The notes under the pieces: model-generated
Database searches by the model: none
What the model was told of the DNA's origin: nothing
The model's input: the letters and a program-made list of their open reading frames with translations, nothing else
Shown: in pieces, positions 1-7,078 of the stretch
How positions within the stretch are numbered: the first letter of the stretch is position 1
How the letters are laid out: each line of letters begins with the position of its first letter
NCBI GenBank assembly: GCA_038232215.1
Contig: JBBSIG010000102.1
Coordinates: forward strand, 1 to 8,607
DNA from: JBBSIG01 sp038232215
GTDB taxonomy: Bacteria > Actinomycetota > Thermoleophilia > Gaiellales > Gaiellaceae
Direction: 5' to 3'
Length of the DNA stretch: 8,607 bases
Position numbers and translations under genes: made by a program

Positions 1-1
1 C

Positions 2-2131
2 CACGACCCCGAGACCGGACGGCACGTGGAGCGGGTCGGCCGCTACTGCGGGCTGCTCGGTCGCCGGCTCGGCTTGGCCGAGGAACGGTGCGAGCTGCTT
101 CGCATCGCGAGCGCGCTGCACGACGTCGGCAAGATCGCGATTGCCGACCGCATCCTCCTGAAGCCGGGTCCGCTCGACCCCGCCGAGCGGAAGGCGATCG
201 AGCAACATGCGGAGATCGGCCAGCGGATCCTCGCTGGCTCCGGCTCGGAGCTGCTCGATCTGGCCGCGACGATCGCCTGGACGCACCACGAGCGCTTCGA
301 CGGCACCGGCTACCCGCGCCGGATCGCCGGGGAGGCGATCCCCCTCGAGGGCCGGATCGTCAGCGTGGCCGACGTCTTCGACGCGCTGACGAGCGAGCGC
401 GTGTACCGGCCCGCCTTCTCGCTGCCGGCAGCGCTGAAGCTGCTGGAGGCCGGCCGCGGGAGCCAGTTCGATCCGCTCGTCCTCGACGTCTTCCTCGAGC
501 AGGTCGACGAGGTCATGGTGATCCGGGATGCAGGATCGGTCCCGGTCGAGGGAGAGCCCGCGCGCAGCGCCGTGCCGCGGCCCGTTCTCCCGAGCGTGCG
601 GCCGCCCGAGCGCGAGCGACGGTCTCGCCGGCGCGCAGGAAGCCGCTGGCACGCCTCCCGCGAGATCTCGATCGACGTGCTCGAGTCGGCCTGCGAGCAG
701 GCGGAAGCGGTGCTCTTCACGGTCGGCGACGACCGTCAGGCGATCGACGCCGCGCTCGCGGGCCTGCGCGGGAGCGTCGGGCCGGAGCTGCTCGCGAGCG
801 TCTATGTGCGGGAGCACGACCGCATCTGGCTGCTCGCTCAGCGCGGGTACGAGGAGGTGCGCGACGGCTTCTCGCTCGACCAGGGCATCATGGCCCGCGC
901 CGTCCGCACCGGAAGCGTCCAGTTCATTCCGGACGTCGAGCTCGATCCCGATTTCATCCTGGCGACGGGCGGCGTCACCGCAGAGCTCGCGCTCCCCCTC
1001 GGCGACGGCACTCCCGCCGCCGGGGTCCTCAACATCGAGCTGCAGGGGCGAACCTTTCCGGTGGAGGCGCTGGTGCTGTTCGGCCGGCTCGCCGGGCGGC
1101 TCGAGGCTCGGGCGGAAGCGATGCGGGCCGACCTCGGGTTCGACCTCGCGGCGCTCGCCCGCCTCTTCGTCTACGCGAGCTCGCTGCGCGGCGTCGAGGC
1201 GATCGCCGAGTTCGCGACGCGGACGCTCGGCCGCCTACTCGGGCTCGAGGCCGCACAGTTGAACGTCGGAGACCGGCGGACGGCCTACGTGCTCTCGAGC
1301 TTCTGGCGCTCGCCGGACTCTCAGCTCGAGCCGATGGCGCCCGCCGACCTGGAGCGGATCGCAGCGGTCGCCGAGCCTGCCGACGCCGCCTACAGCCTGC
1401 TGGATCTCGCCGACGTCGGGCTCGCCCGGGATGCCGGCCAGGACGAGCGGCGACTCGTCTGGCTGCCGCTGCGCGTCGCCGGAACGGAGATCGGCATCCT
1501 CGTCGGCCGGGCGCCGCGCGAGGTCAGCTTCGAGCACGAACAGGCCGAGGCAGCGATCCTGTTCGCGCCGCACGCGGCCGCGTTGATCGACGCTGCGCAG
1601 GCGCTTCGTCGGGAGCAGCGCGCCGCGGTCACGGACTCGCTCACCGGGCTGCTCAACAGGCGCGGCTTCGACGAGCGCTTCCGCGAGGAGCTCGAGCGGG
1701 CGGCGCGCGCGGGTCGCGCCCTCTCGGTCGTGATCCTCGACTGCGACGACTTCAAGTCGATCAACGACCTCGGCGGCCATGCCGTGGGCGACGCCGTGCT
1801 GCAGTCGATCTCGCGCTTCCTCAGGGTGCGCAAGCGCGCGGCGGACGTGGCCGCCCGGCTCGGCGGCGACGAGTTCACGCTGCTCTTGCCCGAGCTCGAC
1901 GGAGAGGAGGCGCTGGCGGTCGCCGAGCGCCTGCGCACCGAGCTCGTCGACGAGGTGCTCGACGAGTCGCAAACGGTAACCGCGACGTTCGGCGTCGCCA
2001 GCTACCCGGGCGACGGGGCGACGGCGACCGAGCTCCTGCGCGCGGCCGACCGAGCGCTGTACGCCGCGAAGGATGCGGGCCGGAACCGGACGCTGGCATT
2101 CAGCGGTGCCGGCGTTTCGGCGGCCGGCTGA
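2..2131 (+). CDS. HD-GYP / GAF / GGDEF cyclic-di-GMP turnover protein (5' end outside window)
   Basis: Likely bifunctional cytoplasmic cyclic-di-GMP enzyme. The frame is open to the left edge and its first visible residues, HDPETGRH, are the conserved beginning of an HD-GYP domain, so the GTG at 26 is internal and the true start lies upstream. Numbering from that GTG: HD-GYP residues about 1-160 with HDVGK (32-36) and HHERFDGTGYP (87-97), all expected HD and GYP residues present; an Arg/Pro-rich linker about 171-212; a GAF-like domain about 225-360; a second, weaker GAF-like region about 371-525; a GGDEF domain about 532-692. The GGDEF domain has DSLTGLLNRRGF (537-548), the metal-binding LDCDDFK (571-577), an intact GGDEF (613-617) and a product-inhibition RxxD site (RAAD, 604-607) exactly five residues before it. 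Both synthesis and hydrolysis of c-di-GMP therefore look possible; the GAF regions probably sense a ligand. It converges on the operon to its right and has no obvious functional link to it. Confidence 0.93.
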   Translation, partial: HDPETGRHVERVGRYCGLLGRRLGLAEERCELLRIASALHDVGKIAIADRILLKPGPLDPAERKAIEQHAEIGQRILAGSGSELLDLAATIAWTHHERFDGTGYPRRIAGEAIPLEGRIVSVADVFDALTSERVYRPAFSLPAALKLLEAGRGSQFDPLVLDVFLEQVDEVMVIRDAGSVPVEGEPARSAVPRPVLPSVRPPERERRSRRRAGSRWHASREISIDVLESACEQAEAVLFTVGDDRQAIDAALAGLRGSVGPELLASVYVREHDRIWLLAQRGYEEVRDGFSLDQGIMARAVRTGSVQFIPDVELDPDFILATGGVTAELALPLGDGTPAAGVLNIELQGRTFPVEALVLFGRLAGRLEARAEAMRADLGFDLAALARLFVYASSLRGVEAIAEFATRTLGRLLGLEAAQLNVGDRRTAYVLSSFWRSPDSQLEPMAPADLERIAAVAEPADAAYSLLDLADVGLARDAGQDERRLVWLPLRVAGTEIGILVGRAPREVSFEHEQAEAAILFAPHAAALIDAAQALRREQRAAVTDSLTGLLNRRGFDERFREELERAARAGRALSVVILDCDDFKSINDLGGHAVGDAVLQSISRFLRVRKRAADVAARLGGDEFTLLLPELDGEEALAVAERLRTELVDEVLDESQTVTATFGVASYPGDGATATELLRAADRALYAAKDAGRNRTLAFSGAGVSAAG

Positions 2132-2172
2132 GGTCGTCCCCCGTTGGCCTTTCGCGGTCGTGCCGTCCGGAG

Positions 2173-2194
2173 CGGCTGCGATCGTACGCAGCCG
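2173..2194 (+). terminator. Possible hairpin terminator after the GGDEF gene
   Basis: A perfect 8-bp inverted repeat, CGGCTGCG and CGCAGCCG, is separated by a 6-nt loop and begins 42 nt after the GGDEF-gene stop. No T-tract follows on either strand, so it is not a classical intrinsic terminator. Stems without a U-tract are common between convergent genes of high-GC bacteria, and this one could work from either side. Confidence 0.4.
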
Positions 2195-2379
2195 ATGGGC
2201 GACCGGAGACAGGAACTCTCGAATGTTGGAGCGGTACTACCGAGCCTGCGATTGGCCGGTCGAGCGGCTCCCAGCTTCTCATACGGCTCGAATCGAAGAA
2301 CCAGAATCCATCCAGGACTCGCCGAGAGGGCACGGGAACCCGGCGTGCAGCGCCTTGACTTGTGCTTCGCCGCTACCGG

Positions 2380-2398
2380 AGAGGAGCGTCGCGCCTCT
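2380..2398 (-). terminator. Weak hairpin just after the operon's last gene
   Basis: On the minus strand AGAGG (2398-2394) can pair with CCTCT (2384-2380), with a short CG/CG inner stem, starting 12 nt after the TAG stop of the [2Fe-2S] gene. A second small repeat, CGGGC (2406-2410) with GCCCG (2418-2422), straddles that stop codon. Neither is followed by a T-run. The location suits an operon end, but the structures are weak. Confidence 0.22.
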
Positions 2399-2409
2399 GA
2401 AGGGTCGGG

Positions 2410-2856
2410 CTACACCGGCCCGGCGGCCGCGCGCAAGACCGCGTCGACGATCTTCGTGTAGGAGCCGCAGCGGCAGAGGTTGCCCGACATGGCCGTTCGA
2501 ATCTCGGCCGCGGTCGGGTGTGGCGACTCCTCGAGCAGCCGGCACGCGGTCAGGATCATCCCGGGCGTGCAGTACCCGCACTGGAAGGCGTGGGCGTCCG
2601 CGAACGCCTGCTGCACGGGATGGCTGCCGTCGAGTCCCTCGACCGTCGTGACCTCACGGCCCTCGGCGAGCGGCGCCAGGAGTAGACATCCGGACACCGG
2701 CTCACCGTCGAGCAGCACCGTGCAGGCGCCGCAAACGCCGATGCCGCAGGCCTCACGCACGCTCAGCAGCTCGAGCTCCCTGCGCAGCACGTCGAGGATC
2801 GACTCGTCCGCACGCGCGTCGAGCTCACGCTCGAAGCCATTGACCCGAACACGCAC
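2410..2856 (-). CDS. [2Fe-2S] subunit of a xanthine dehydrogenase/CO dehydrogenase-family hydroxylase
   Basis: Small electron-transfer subunit (148 aa, usual length for the family) that passes electrons from the molybdenum centre to FAD. All eight cluster cysteines are present with family spacing. The N-terminal plant-ferredoxin-type cluster uses C37, C42, C45 and C57 in CGIGVCGAC then C. The C-terminal helical-bundle cluster uses C93 and C96 in QCGYC with C128 and C130 in LCRC. The GTG start at 2856 lies 2 nt after the stop of the molybdenum subunit, and the protein begins MRVRVNGFERELD as relatives do. I see no strong ribosome binding site, so translation is probably coupled to the upstream gene. 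It is the last gene of the operon and its TAG stop faces the convergent GGDEF gene. Similar to CoxS, HcrC and NdhS; the substrate cannot be assigned from this subunit. Confidence 0.95.
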   Translation of the reverse strand: MRVRVNGFERELDARADESILDVLRRELELLSVREACGIGVCGACTVLLDGEPVSGCLLLAPLAEGREVTTVEGLDGSHPVQQAFADAHAFQCGYCTPGMILTACRLLEESPHPTAAEIRTAMSGNLCRCGSYTKIVDAVLRAAAGPV

Positions 2857-2858
2857 CT

Positions 2859-4934
2859 TCAGACCCGCTCACCGACCTTCTTCTCCGCTGCGGCTAGCAC
2901 GGACTCGGGCTTCATCGGCAGGTCGTGCAGCTCGATCCCGAGCGAGGCGACGGCGTTCCCGATCGCAGGCGGCACGGGCGGGAGAGCAGTCTCGCCCAGG
3001 CCGTGGATCTCGGCGCCGGGTCGCTCGATCAGGTCGTAGGTCAGCCGGTCCGGCAGATCCGCGAAGGCCGGCGTGGCGTAGTCGGACAGGTTCGCGTTGA
3101 TGACCTGCCCGTCCACATGGGCGACCTCCTCGAAGAGAGCCGTACCGAGCCCCATGATCATCGAGCCTTCCGTCTGCAGCTCGGCCCCCGGTCGGTTGAC
3201 GACGCGCCCCGCGTAGATGGCGGTGTGGAGGTGGGAGACGGAGATGCGGCCGGTCTCCTCGTCCACGACGATCTCGGCGGCTGCTGCACCCTGGTGCCAG
3301 TGGGTGGACGCCACGCCTTGTCCGGTGTCCGGGTCGAGGCCGCCCTGGTCGCTCACCTCCCCCACACCGCGACGGCCGCCGCTTCTTCGCAGCTCCCGGA
3401 CCGCCTCGACGAGCGCGCGTCCCATCATGTAGGTCGAGCGGCTCGACGTCGTGCGCGTGTCGTACGGGACGACCGCCGTGTCGGCATCGGGGAAGCGAAC
3501 GTGGCTCGGGTCGACGCCGAGCTCCTCGGCGGCCAGCAGTGAGATCGCACGCCGGGCGCCCTGGCCCATCTCCGCCGTCGCGCAGCGCAGCACGAAGGTG
3601 CCGTCGTCCTGAGCCTCGACCGCCACCGCGGCGCGGCTTGGGGTCTGCATGCCCTTCATCACGAGGCTCAGTCCCTTGCCCTCCCGCCCTTCGTACCAGC
3701 CGATCGCCCGCGCCGCGGCCTCGAGGCACTCGGCGAACCTGACGTCGTGCATCGTCTCGCCGGTGCAGTAGCGGTCGCCCTCGCGCAGGACGTTCCGCAG
3801 GCGAAGCTCGAGTGGGTCGATTCCCAGCTCGTCCGCGAGCGCGTCCAGCGCGCGCTCCGACGCCCATGTGGACTGCATCTGGCCGTAGCCACGGAAGGCC
3901 CCGTTCGGCGGGAGGTTCGTGTAGACGCAGAACGAGTCGACCCACACGTTCGGGATGCGGTAGGGCCCCGGCGCCGCGAAGCCCATCTTTTGCGCGACCC
4001 CGGGGCCGCAGTCGGCGTAGGCGCCCGTGTCGGCGTGGCACGTGACCTGCTTGGCCACGAGCGTCCCGTCCGAGCGAGCCCCGAGCCGCACGGAGATCGT
4101 GGCCGGATGGCGGTTCAGCGTCAGCCACTCCTCGCTCCGGGGGAGCACGACCTTGACCGGCCTCTCCGCCTTGCGCGCGAGCGCGGCCGCGATCGCCTCG
4201 GTGCGCACGAAGGTCTTCGCCCCGAAGGAGCCGCCCATCGGCAGGCTCACGACCCTCACGCGCTCTTCGGGCAGGCCGAAGCTGCGCGCCAGGTCCTCCC
4301 GCACGTTGAACGGGGTCTGCGTGCCGGTCCACACCTCGAGCAGGCCGTCGCTCCAGCGGGCGACGCAGGCATGAGGCTCCATCGACGCGTGCTGGGCGCC
4401 CGCGCAGCGGTAGGTGCGCTCCACGACCACCTCGGCCTCGGCGAAGCCCGTCTCGACGTCTCCGTGCCGGATGCGGAAACGGTGGCAGACGTTCGTCCCC
4501 GGCTGCGGGCGCATGGCGAAGTACGCGGCTGCGCCGCCCGCGACCGCCCTCTCGTGCACGAGCGGCGCGTCCGCGCCGGCAGCCTCGACGGCGTCGAAGA
4601 CCGCCGGCAGCTCGTCGTAGTCGACGTCCACGAGCGGCAGGGCGTCCTCCGCCTCGTGCGGCGTCGCCGCCGCCACCGCCGCCACCGGGTCGCCGGCGTA
4701 GCGAACGCGCTCGAGCGCGAGCACGCCCTGATCCTGGATCTGGCAGCCGTAGAGCGCGAGATCGCGCACGTCGTCGGGAACGAGGACGACGCATGTCTCG
4801 GGGACGGCGGAGGCGTCGAGCGCGAGCACCCGCGCGTGCGGGTACGGCGAGCGCACGATGCGTGCGTGCAGCATCCCGGGCAGCTGGAGATCCTCTGCGT
4901 AGCGGCTCCCGCCGCTCACCCTCGGGTCCGTCAC
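2859..4934 (-). CDS. Molybdopterin-binding large subunit of a xanthine dehydrogenase/aldehyde oxidase-family hydroxylase
   Basis: Catalytic subunit (691 aa) expected to carry a molybdenum-pterin cofactor and hydroxylate a heteroaromatic or aldehyde substrate with water. The N-terminal hammerhead domain includes PGMLHARIVRSPYPHARV (19-36). Cofactor motifs follow in order: QHASMEPH (181-188), GGSFGAK (234-240), GAFRGYG (345-351), AEMGQGA (454-460) and GLGETALPPVPPAIGNA (645-661), where E648 matches the family's catalytic base. The GAFRGYG loop, rather than the AYXCSFR loop of true CO dehydrogenase, argues against CO as substrate. The GTG start overlaps the FAD gene stop as GTGA and has a strong GGAGGAG site 8 nt upstream. 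Residues about 505-551 are condensed, so the protein is shorter than the roughly 750-800 aa usual. No maturation gene such as xdhC is visible. Family is certain, substrate unknown. Confidence 0.95.
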   Translation of the reverse strand: MTDPRVSGGSRYAEDLQLPGMLHARIVRSPYPHARVLALDASAVPETCVVLVPDDVRDLALYGCQIQDQGVLALERVRYAGDPVAAVAAATPHEAEDALPLVDVDYDELPAVFDAVEAAGADAPLVHERAVAGGAAAYFAMRPQPGTNVCHRFRIRHGDVETGFAEAEVVVERTYRCAGAQHASMEPHACVARWSDGLLEVWTGTQTPFNVREDLARSFGLPEERVRVVSLPMGGSFGAKTFVRTEAIAAALARKAERPVKVVLPRSEEWLTLNRHPATISVRLGARSDGTLVAKQVTCHADTGAYADCGPGVAQKMGFAAPGPYRIPNVWVDSFCVYTNLPPNGAFRGYGQMQSTWASERALDALADELGIDPLELRLRNVLREGDRYCTGETMHDVRFAECLEAAARAIGWYEGREGKGLSLVMKGMQTPSRAAVAVEAQDDGTFVLRCATAEMGQGARRAISLLAAEELGVDPSHVRFPDADTAVVPYDTRTTSSRSTYMMGRALVEAVRELRRSGGRRGVGEVSDQGGLDPDTGQGVASTHWHQGAAAAEIVVDEETGRISVSHLHTAIYAGRVVNRPGAELQTEGSMIMGLGTALFEEVAHVDGQVINANLSDYATPAFADLPDRLTYDLIERPGAEIHGLGETALPPVPPAIGNAVASLGIELHDLPMKPESVLAAAEKKVGERV

Positions 4935-5734
4935 GCCGCGAGCTCCTCCAGCGCCCGCCGCACCTCCACCCCGATCACCCTGCGCCGGTACTCGGGCGAG
5001 CCGCTCACGTCACCGATCGGCTCGATCGCCTCGGCATAGGCATTCGCGACGGTGGCGGGGTCCGCGTCGTCCTCGCAGAGATCTGGAAGGTACTGGGGCC
5101 GGTCCGACACGGCGCCTACCACCACGCGCAACCCGCCCGGACGCCGGCAGGCGGCGACGCCGACACACGGCCGATCCTCGTGCGAGCGGGTGCGGAACTT
5201 ACGGTACCGAGCCCGGTGCGGCCCGCCGGGCACTCGCACCTCCACGATCAGCTCGTCGTGCGCGAGCGACGTCTCGTAGTGGCCGACGATCAGGTCCTCC
5301 AGCGCGATCTCGCGCACGCCCCGAACGCTCCGCGCGACCGCGCGCGCGCCGAGCGCGACGAGCATCGAAGGAGGATCCGACGCGTAGTCCGCGTCCGCGA
5401 GCACGCCGCCCACGGTCGCCCGGTTGCGGATCCGGGCGCTCGCCACGAGGGAAAACGTCTCCGAGAGGGCGGGCCACGCTCGCTGCACGAGCGGCGAGAG
5501 CTCGACGGCACGGTGAGTCACCATCGCCCCGAGCACGAGCTCCTCCCTCTCCTCCCGGATCGACGCCAGACCGGGCACCCGGCCGAGGCTGAGGAACGCC
5601 GCCGGAGCCAGCAGGCGCTGGTTGACCAGGATGCCCACGAAGGTGCCGCCCGCGACGACGGTGGCGTCGTCGAGCTCTGCCTTGAGGGCGAGCGCCTCGT
5701 CGAGCGAGGCCGGCGCCAGCCACTCAGGCTGCAA
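4931..5734 (-). CDS. FAD-binding subunit of a xanthine dehydrogenase/CO dehydrogenase-family hydroxylase
   Basis: Medium subunit (267 aa) that takes electrons from the iron-sulphur clusters through FAD. The N-terminus MQPEWLAPASLDEALAL and the FAD loop VVAGGTFVGILVN (26-38) fit the CoxM/HcrB/NdhF family. The second FAD motif is RIRNRATVGGVLADADYASD (101-120), where the usual GGN is GGV. The C-terminal domain ends SPEYRRRVIGVEVRRALEEL as in relatives. It has no room for the insertion that holds an extra [4Fe-4S] cluster in 4-hydroxybenzoyl-CoA reductase. The start is a TTG at 5734, overlapping the HD gene end by 11 nt; a GAGAAGG site 9 nt upstream and the family-like N-terminus support it. Its TGA overlaps the GTG of the large subunit by 4 nt. 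Gene order is FAD, Mo, FeS, unlike coxMSL. Confidence 0.93.
   Translation of the reverse strand: MQPEWLAPASLDEALALKAELDDATVVAGGTFVGILVNQRLLAPAAFLSLGRVPGLASIREEREELVLGAMVTHRAVELSPLVQRAWPALSETFSLVASARIRNRATVGGVLADADYASDPPSMLVALGARAVARSVRGVREIALEDLIVGHYETSLAHDELIVEVRVPGGPHRARYRKFRTRSHEDRPCVGVAACRRPGGLRVVVGAVSDRPQYLPDLCEDDADPATVANAYAEAIEPIGDVSGSPEYRRRVIGVEVRRALEELAA
4943..4949 (-). promoter_or_regulatory. Shine-Dalgarno site for the molybdenum subunit
   Basis: On the minus strand GGAGGAG lies inside the end of the FAD-subunit gene, 8 nt before the GTG at 4934. It is the best ribosome binding site in the operon. It supports the GTG start that overlaps the preceding TGA. Confidence 0.7.
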
Positions 5735-6260
5735 GACGAGTCGCCTTCTCGAAGAGCGGCCGCGCCAGCTTGCGCGCGCGCGGGTAGCGGATGCGCTCGA
5801 ACATCCAGCGGTGCTGGTCGATCCCGCGCTGCAGGCTGCACCGGCCCTCGGCCGCCCAGCGGGCGGGCAGGTCGACGTTGACTTCGAGGAAGGAGAGGGA
5901 GTCGGCCGCCTGCAGCAGATCCTCGTCCGGCTCGCCGCCCGTCTCGTGCGAGCGAATCAGGCGCTCGACGTCGGCAACGAGGCGATCGTCTGCTCCCTGC
6001 TCACGGAGCCAGCCGGCCACGAAGCCCGCCGAGCGCTCGGAGTGCCGGCGCCTGTAGTCCATGTCGTCCTCGGGCGCCACCGTGAGGTCGTTGACGGGAC
6101 CTCCGGGGAAGTGGCGCTCGATGTCGTGCGTGAGGGCTGCGAGCCGTAGCGCCTCGGAGGCGGCGGGGTCGAGGTCGATCACCCAGTCGCGCGTCCGGCG
6201 CAGATGGTTTGCGTTCCAGTACGGCTCGATCCACTCCACGGCCCGCTGCTCGAGGGTCAC
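5724..6260 (-). CDS. HD-domain metal-dependent phosphohydrolase, substrate unknown
   Basis: Small soluble protein of 178 aa. It has the HD-superfamily pattern: H19, then HD at 45-46 in LTHDIERH, further histidines H73 (RRRHSERSA) and H105 (IRSHETGG), and a distal aspartate D120 in QAADSLSFLE. HD proteins mostly hydrolyse phosphate esters using bound metal; no specificity motif is recognisable and it is not an HD-GYP or (p)ppGpp hydrolase. I place the start at the GTG at 6260, which overlaps the stop of the ATP-grasp gene as GTGA, the same junction used elsewhere in this operon. The frame is open 19 codons further to 6317, but that extension lies within the ATP-grasp coding sequence and looks out of frame in character. 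The gene overlaps the FAD subunit start by 11 nt. Its place between a kinase-like gene and the hydroxylase suggests it removes phosphate from a pathway intermediate, which is inference. Confidence 0.85.
   Translation of the reverse strand: MTLEQRAVEWIEPYWNANHLRRTRDWVIDLDPAASEALRLAALTHDIERHFPGGPVNDLTVAPEDDMDYRRRHSERSAGFVAGWLREQGADDRLVADVERLIRSHETGGEPDEDLLQAADSLSFLEVNVDLPARWAAEGRCSLQRGIDQHRWMFERIRYPRARKLARPLFEKATRLAA
5744..5750 (-). promoter_or_regulatory. Shine-Dalgarno site supporting a TTG start
   Basis: On the minus strand GAGAAGG ends 9 nt before the TTG at 5734, within the last codons of the HD-domain gene. It decides the rare TTG as start of the FAD subunit; I see no better ATG or GTG nearby giving a family-like N-terminus. 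Confidence 0.55.
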
Positions 6261-7078
6261 AGCGTCGTCACCGGCCGCGACTGCAGCAGGACGAGCTCTC
6301 CGTCCGCAATCGCCCATTCCACGTCCTGCGGGGCACCGAAGGAGTCCTCCAGCGTGCGGCCGAGCTCGGCGAGCGCCGCGAGCTCCGCCCTCTCGAGCAC
6401 GCCGCCGTTCGGCAAGTGCTCGCGTTTCGGCGTTCCCGCACGGTCGACGACGTAGTGGTCGGGCGTGATCTCGCCCGAGACCACCTGCTCGCCGAGCCCG
6501 AAGATCGCCTCAACGATCATCTGATCGCGCCGGCGCTGCACGGGATCGGCGGTCAAGAGCACGCCCGACTTCCGCGGCTCGACCATCCGCTGGACGACGA
6601 CGGCCATGCGCAGATCGTCGAGGGAGCCCTTGCAAGCTCGGTAGAAGAGGGCGCGCTCGCTGAAGAACGACGCCCAGCACTCGACCACGCGCCGGCAAAC
6701 CTCCGCTGCGCCCAAGACGTTGAGGAAGGTCTCCTGCTGGCCCGCGTAGCTGGCAGCCTCCGAGTCCTCGGCGCACGCGGAGGAGCGGACGGCGACAGAG
6801 CCCTCGCCGAGCTCGGCGAGGGCCGCCGAGATCTCCTCGGTCGGCGGCTCGCAGGCTGCGACGAGCGCCTCCGCCGCCGCGTGGTCACCCGCGACCGCGA
6901 GCTCCCGCAGACGGACCGCGTCTACCGACCGCTCGAGCGTCCCGGACGGAACGACGAACCCCGGCGGAACGGGCAGCCCCCGAGCCGTCATGGCGGCGAG
7001 GCTCGCACCCTTGCCGCCGGCGCAGGCGACGTCGCGGCACGCGTCGTCTCCGAACCAGACGAGTGCCGGCTCAGCCAT
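6257..7078 (-). CDS. Stand-alone PEP synthase/PPDK-type ATP-grasp (nucleotide-binding) domain protein
   Basis: Matches only the N-terminal ATP-binding domain of phosphoenolpyruvate synthase and pyruvate phosphate dikinase (273 aa; full enzymes are about 800-900). Motifs in order: GGKGASLAAM (21-30), LPVPPGFVV (35-43), VAVRSSACAEDS (95-106), YAGQQETFLNV (111-121), SGVLLTADPV (171-180), GLGEQVVSGEITPDHYVV (194-211), QDVEWAI (251-257) and the closing LLQSRPVTTL (264-273), where the parent enzymes continue into the phosphohistidine domain. The chain ends cleanly there with TGA, so it is a subunit and not a broken gene. In this fold ATP phosphorylates a histidine on a separate swivel domain; that domain is encoded at 8425-8607 in the same operon. 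The ATG start at 7078 overlaps the end of the cyclase gene by 8 nt. Such split pairs occur in phenylphosphate synthase. The final phosphate acceptor is unknown. Confidence 0.93.
   Translation of the reverse strand: MAEPALVWFGDDACRDVACAGGKGASLAAMTARGLPVPPGFVVPSGTLERSVDAVRLRELAVAGDHAAAEALVAACEPPTEEISAALAELGEGSVAVRSSACAEDSEAASYAGQQETFLNVLGAAEVCRRVVECWASFFSERALFYRACKGSLDDLRMAVVVQRMVEPRKSGVLLTADPVQRRRDQMIVEAIFGLGEQVVSGEITPDHYVVDRAGTPKREHLPNGGVLERAELAALAELGRTLEDSFGAPQDVEWAIADGELVLLQSRPVTTL

Larger units (their letters stand above)
2132..2409. other. Convergent intergenic region, no gene recognised
   Basis: This is the 278-bp space between the stop of the GGDEF protein and the stop of the [2Fe-2S] subunit gene. 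Reading frames across it look like shadows: none resembles a known protein and the composition is poor for coding. Positions 2221-2340 are about 60% GC by hand count, clearly lower than the flanking genes. It contains a perfect 8-bp inverted repeat (2173-2194) and a weaker one (2380-2398). I looked for a tRNA, an integrase end or direct repeats and could not support any. Confidence 0.6.

Noticed and set aside
1235..1972. Minus-strand frame of 245 codons opposite the GGDEF domain
   Set aside because: Its sequence mirrors the codons of the sense gene and shows no independent motif.
2270..2345. Possible tRNA or integrase remnant in the intergenic gap
   Set aside because: A GATTCGA-like piece is present on the minus strand, but no T-arm stem, acceptor stem or integrase catalytic motif can be built around it.
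88..2358. Long + strand frame of 756 codons over the GGDEF gene
   Set aside because: It is Arg/Ala/Gly-rich with no motif and lies in a different frame over a gene with clear HD-GYP and GGDEF signatures; typical high-GC shadow.
2859..4934. Assignment as CO dehydrogenase CoxL
   Set aside because: The active-site loop reads GAFRGYG and not the AYXCSFR motif of true CO dehydrogenase, so only the broad family is claimed.
3747..5039. Long + strand frame of 430 codons opposite the molybdenum subunit
   Set aside because: It is antisense to a strongly supported gene, rich in Arg, His and Val, and resembles no family.
4931..5734. Assignment of the hydroxylase as 4-hydroxybenzoyl-CoA reductase, suggested by the phenylphosphate-synthase-like kinase
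   Set aside because: The FAD subunit, at 267 residues, lacks room for the extra [4Fe-4S] insertion that defines that enzyme.
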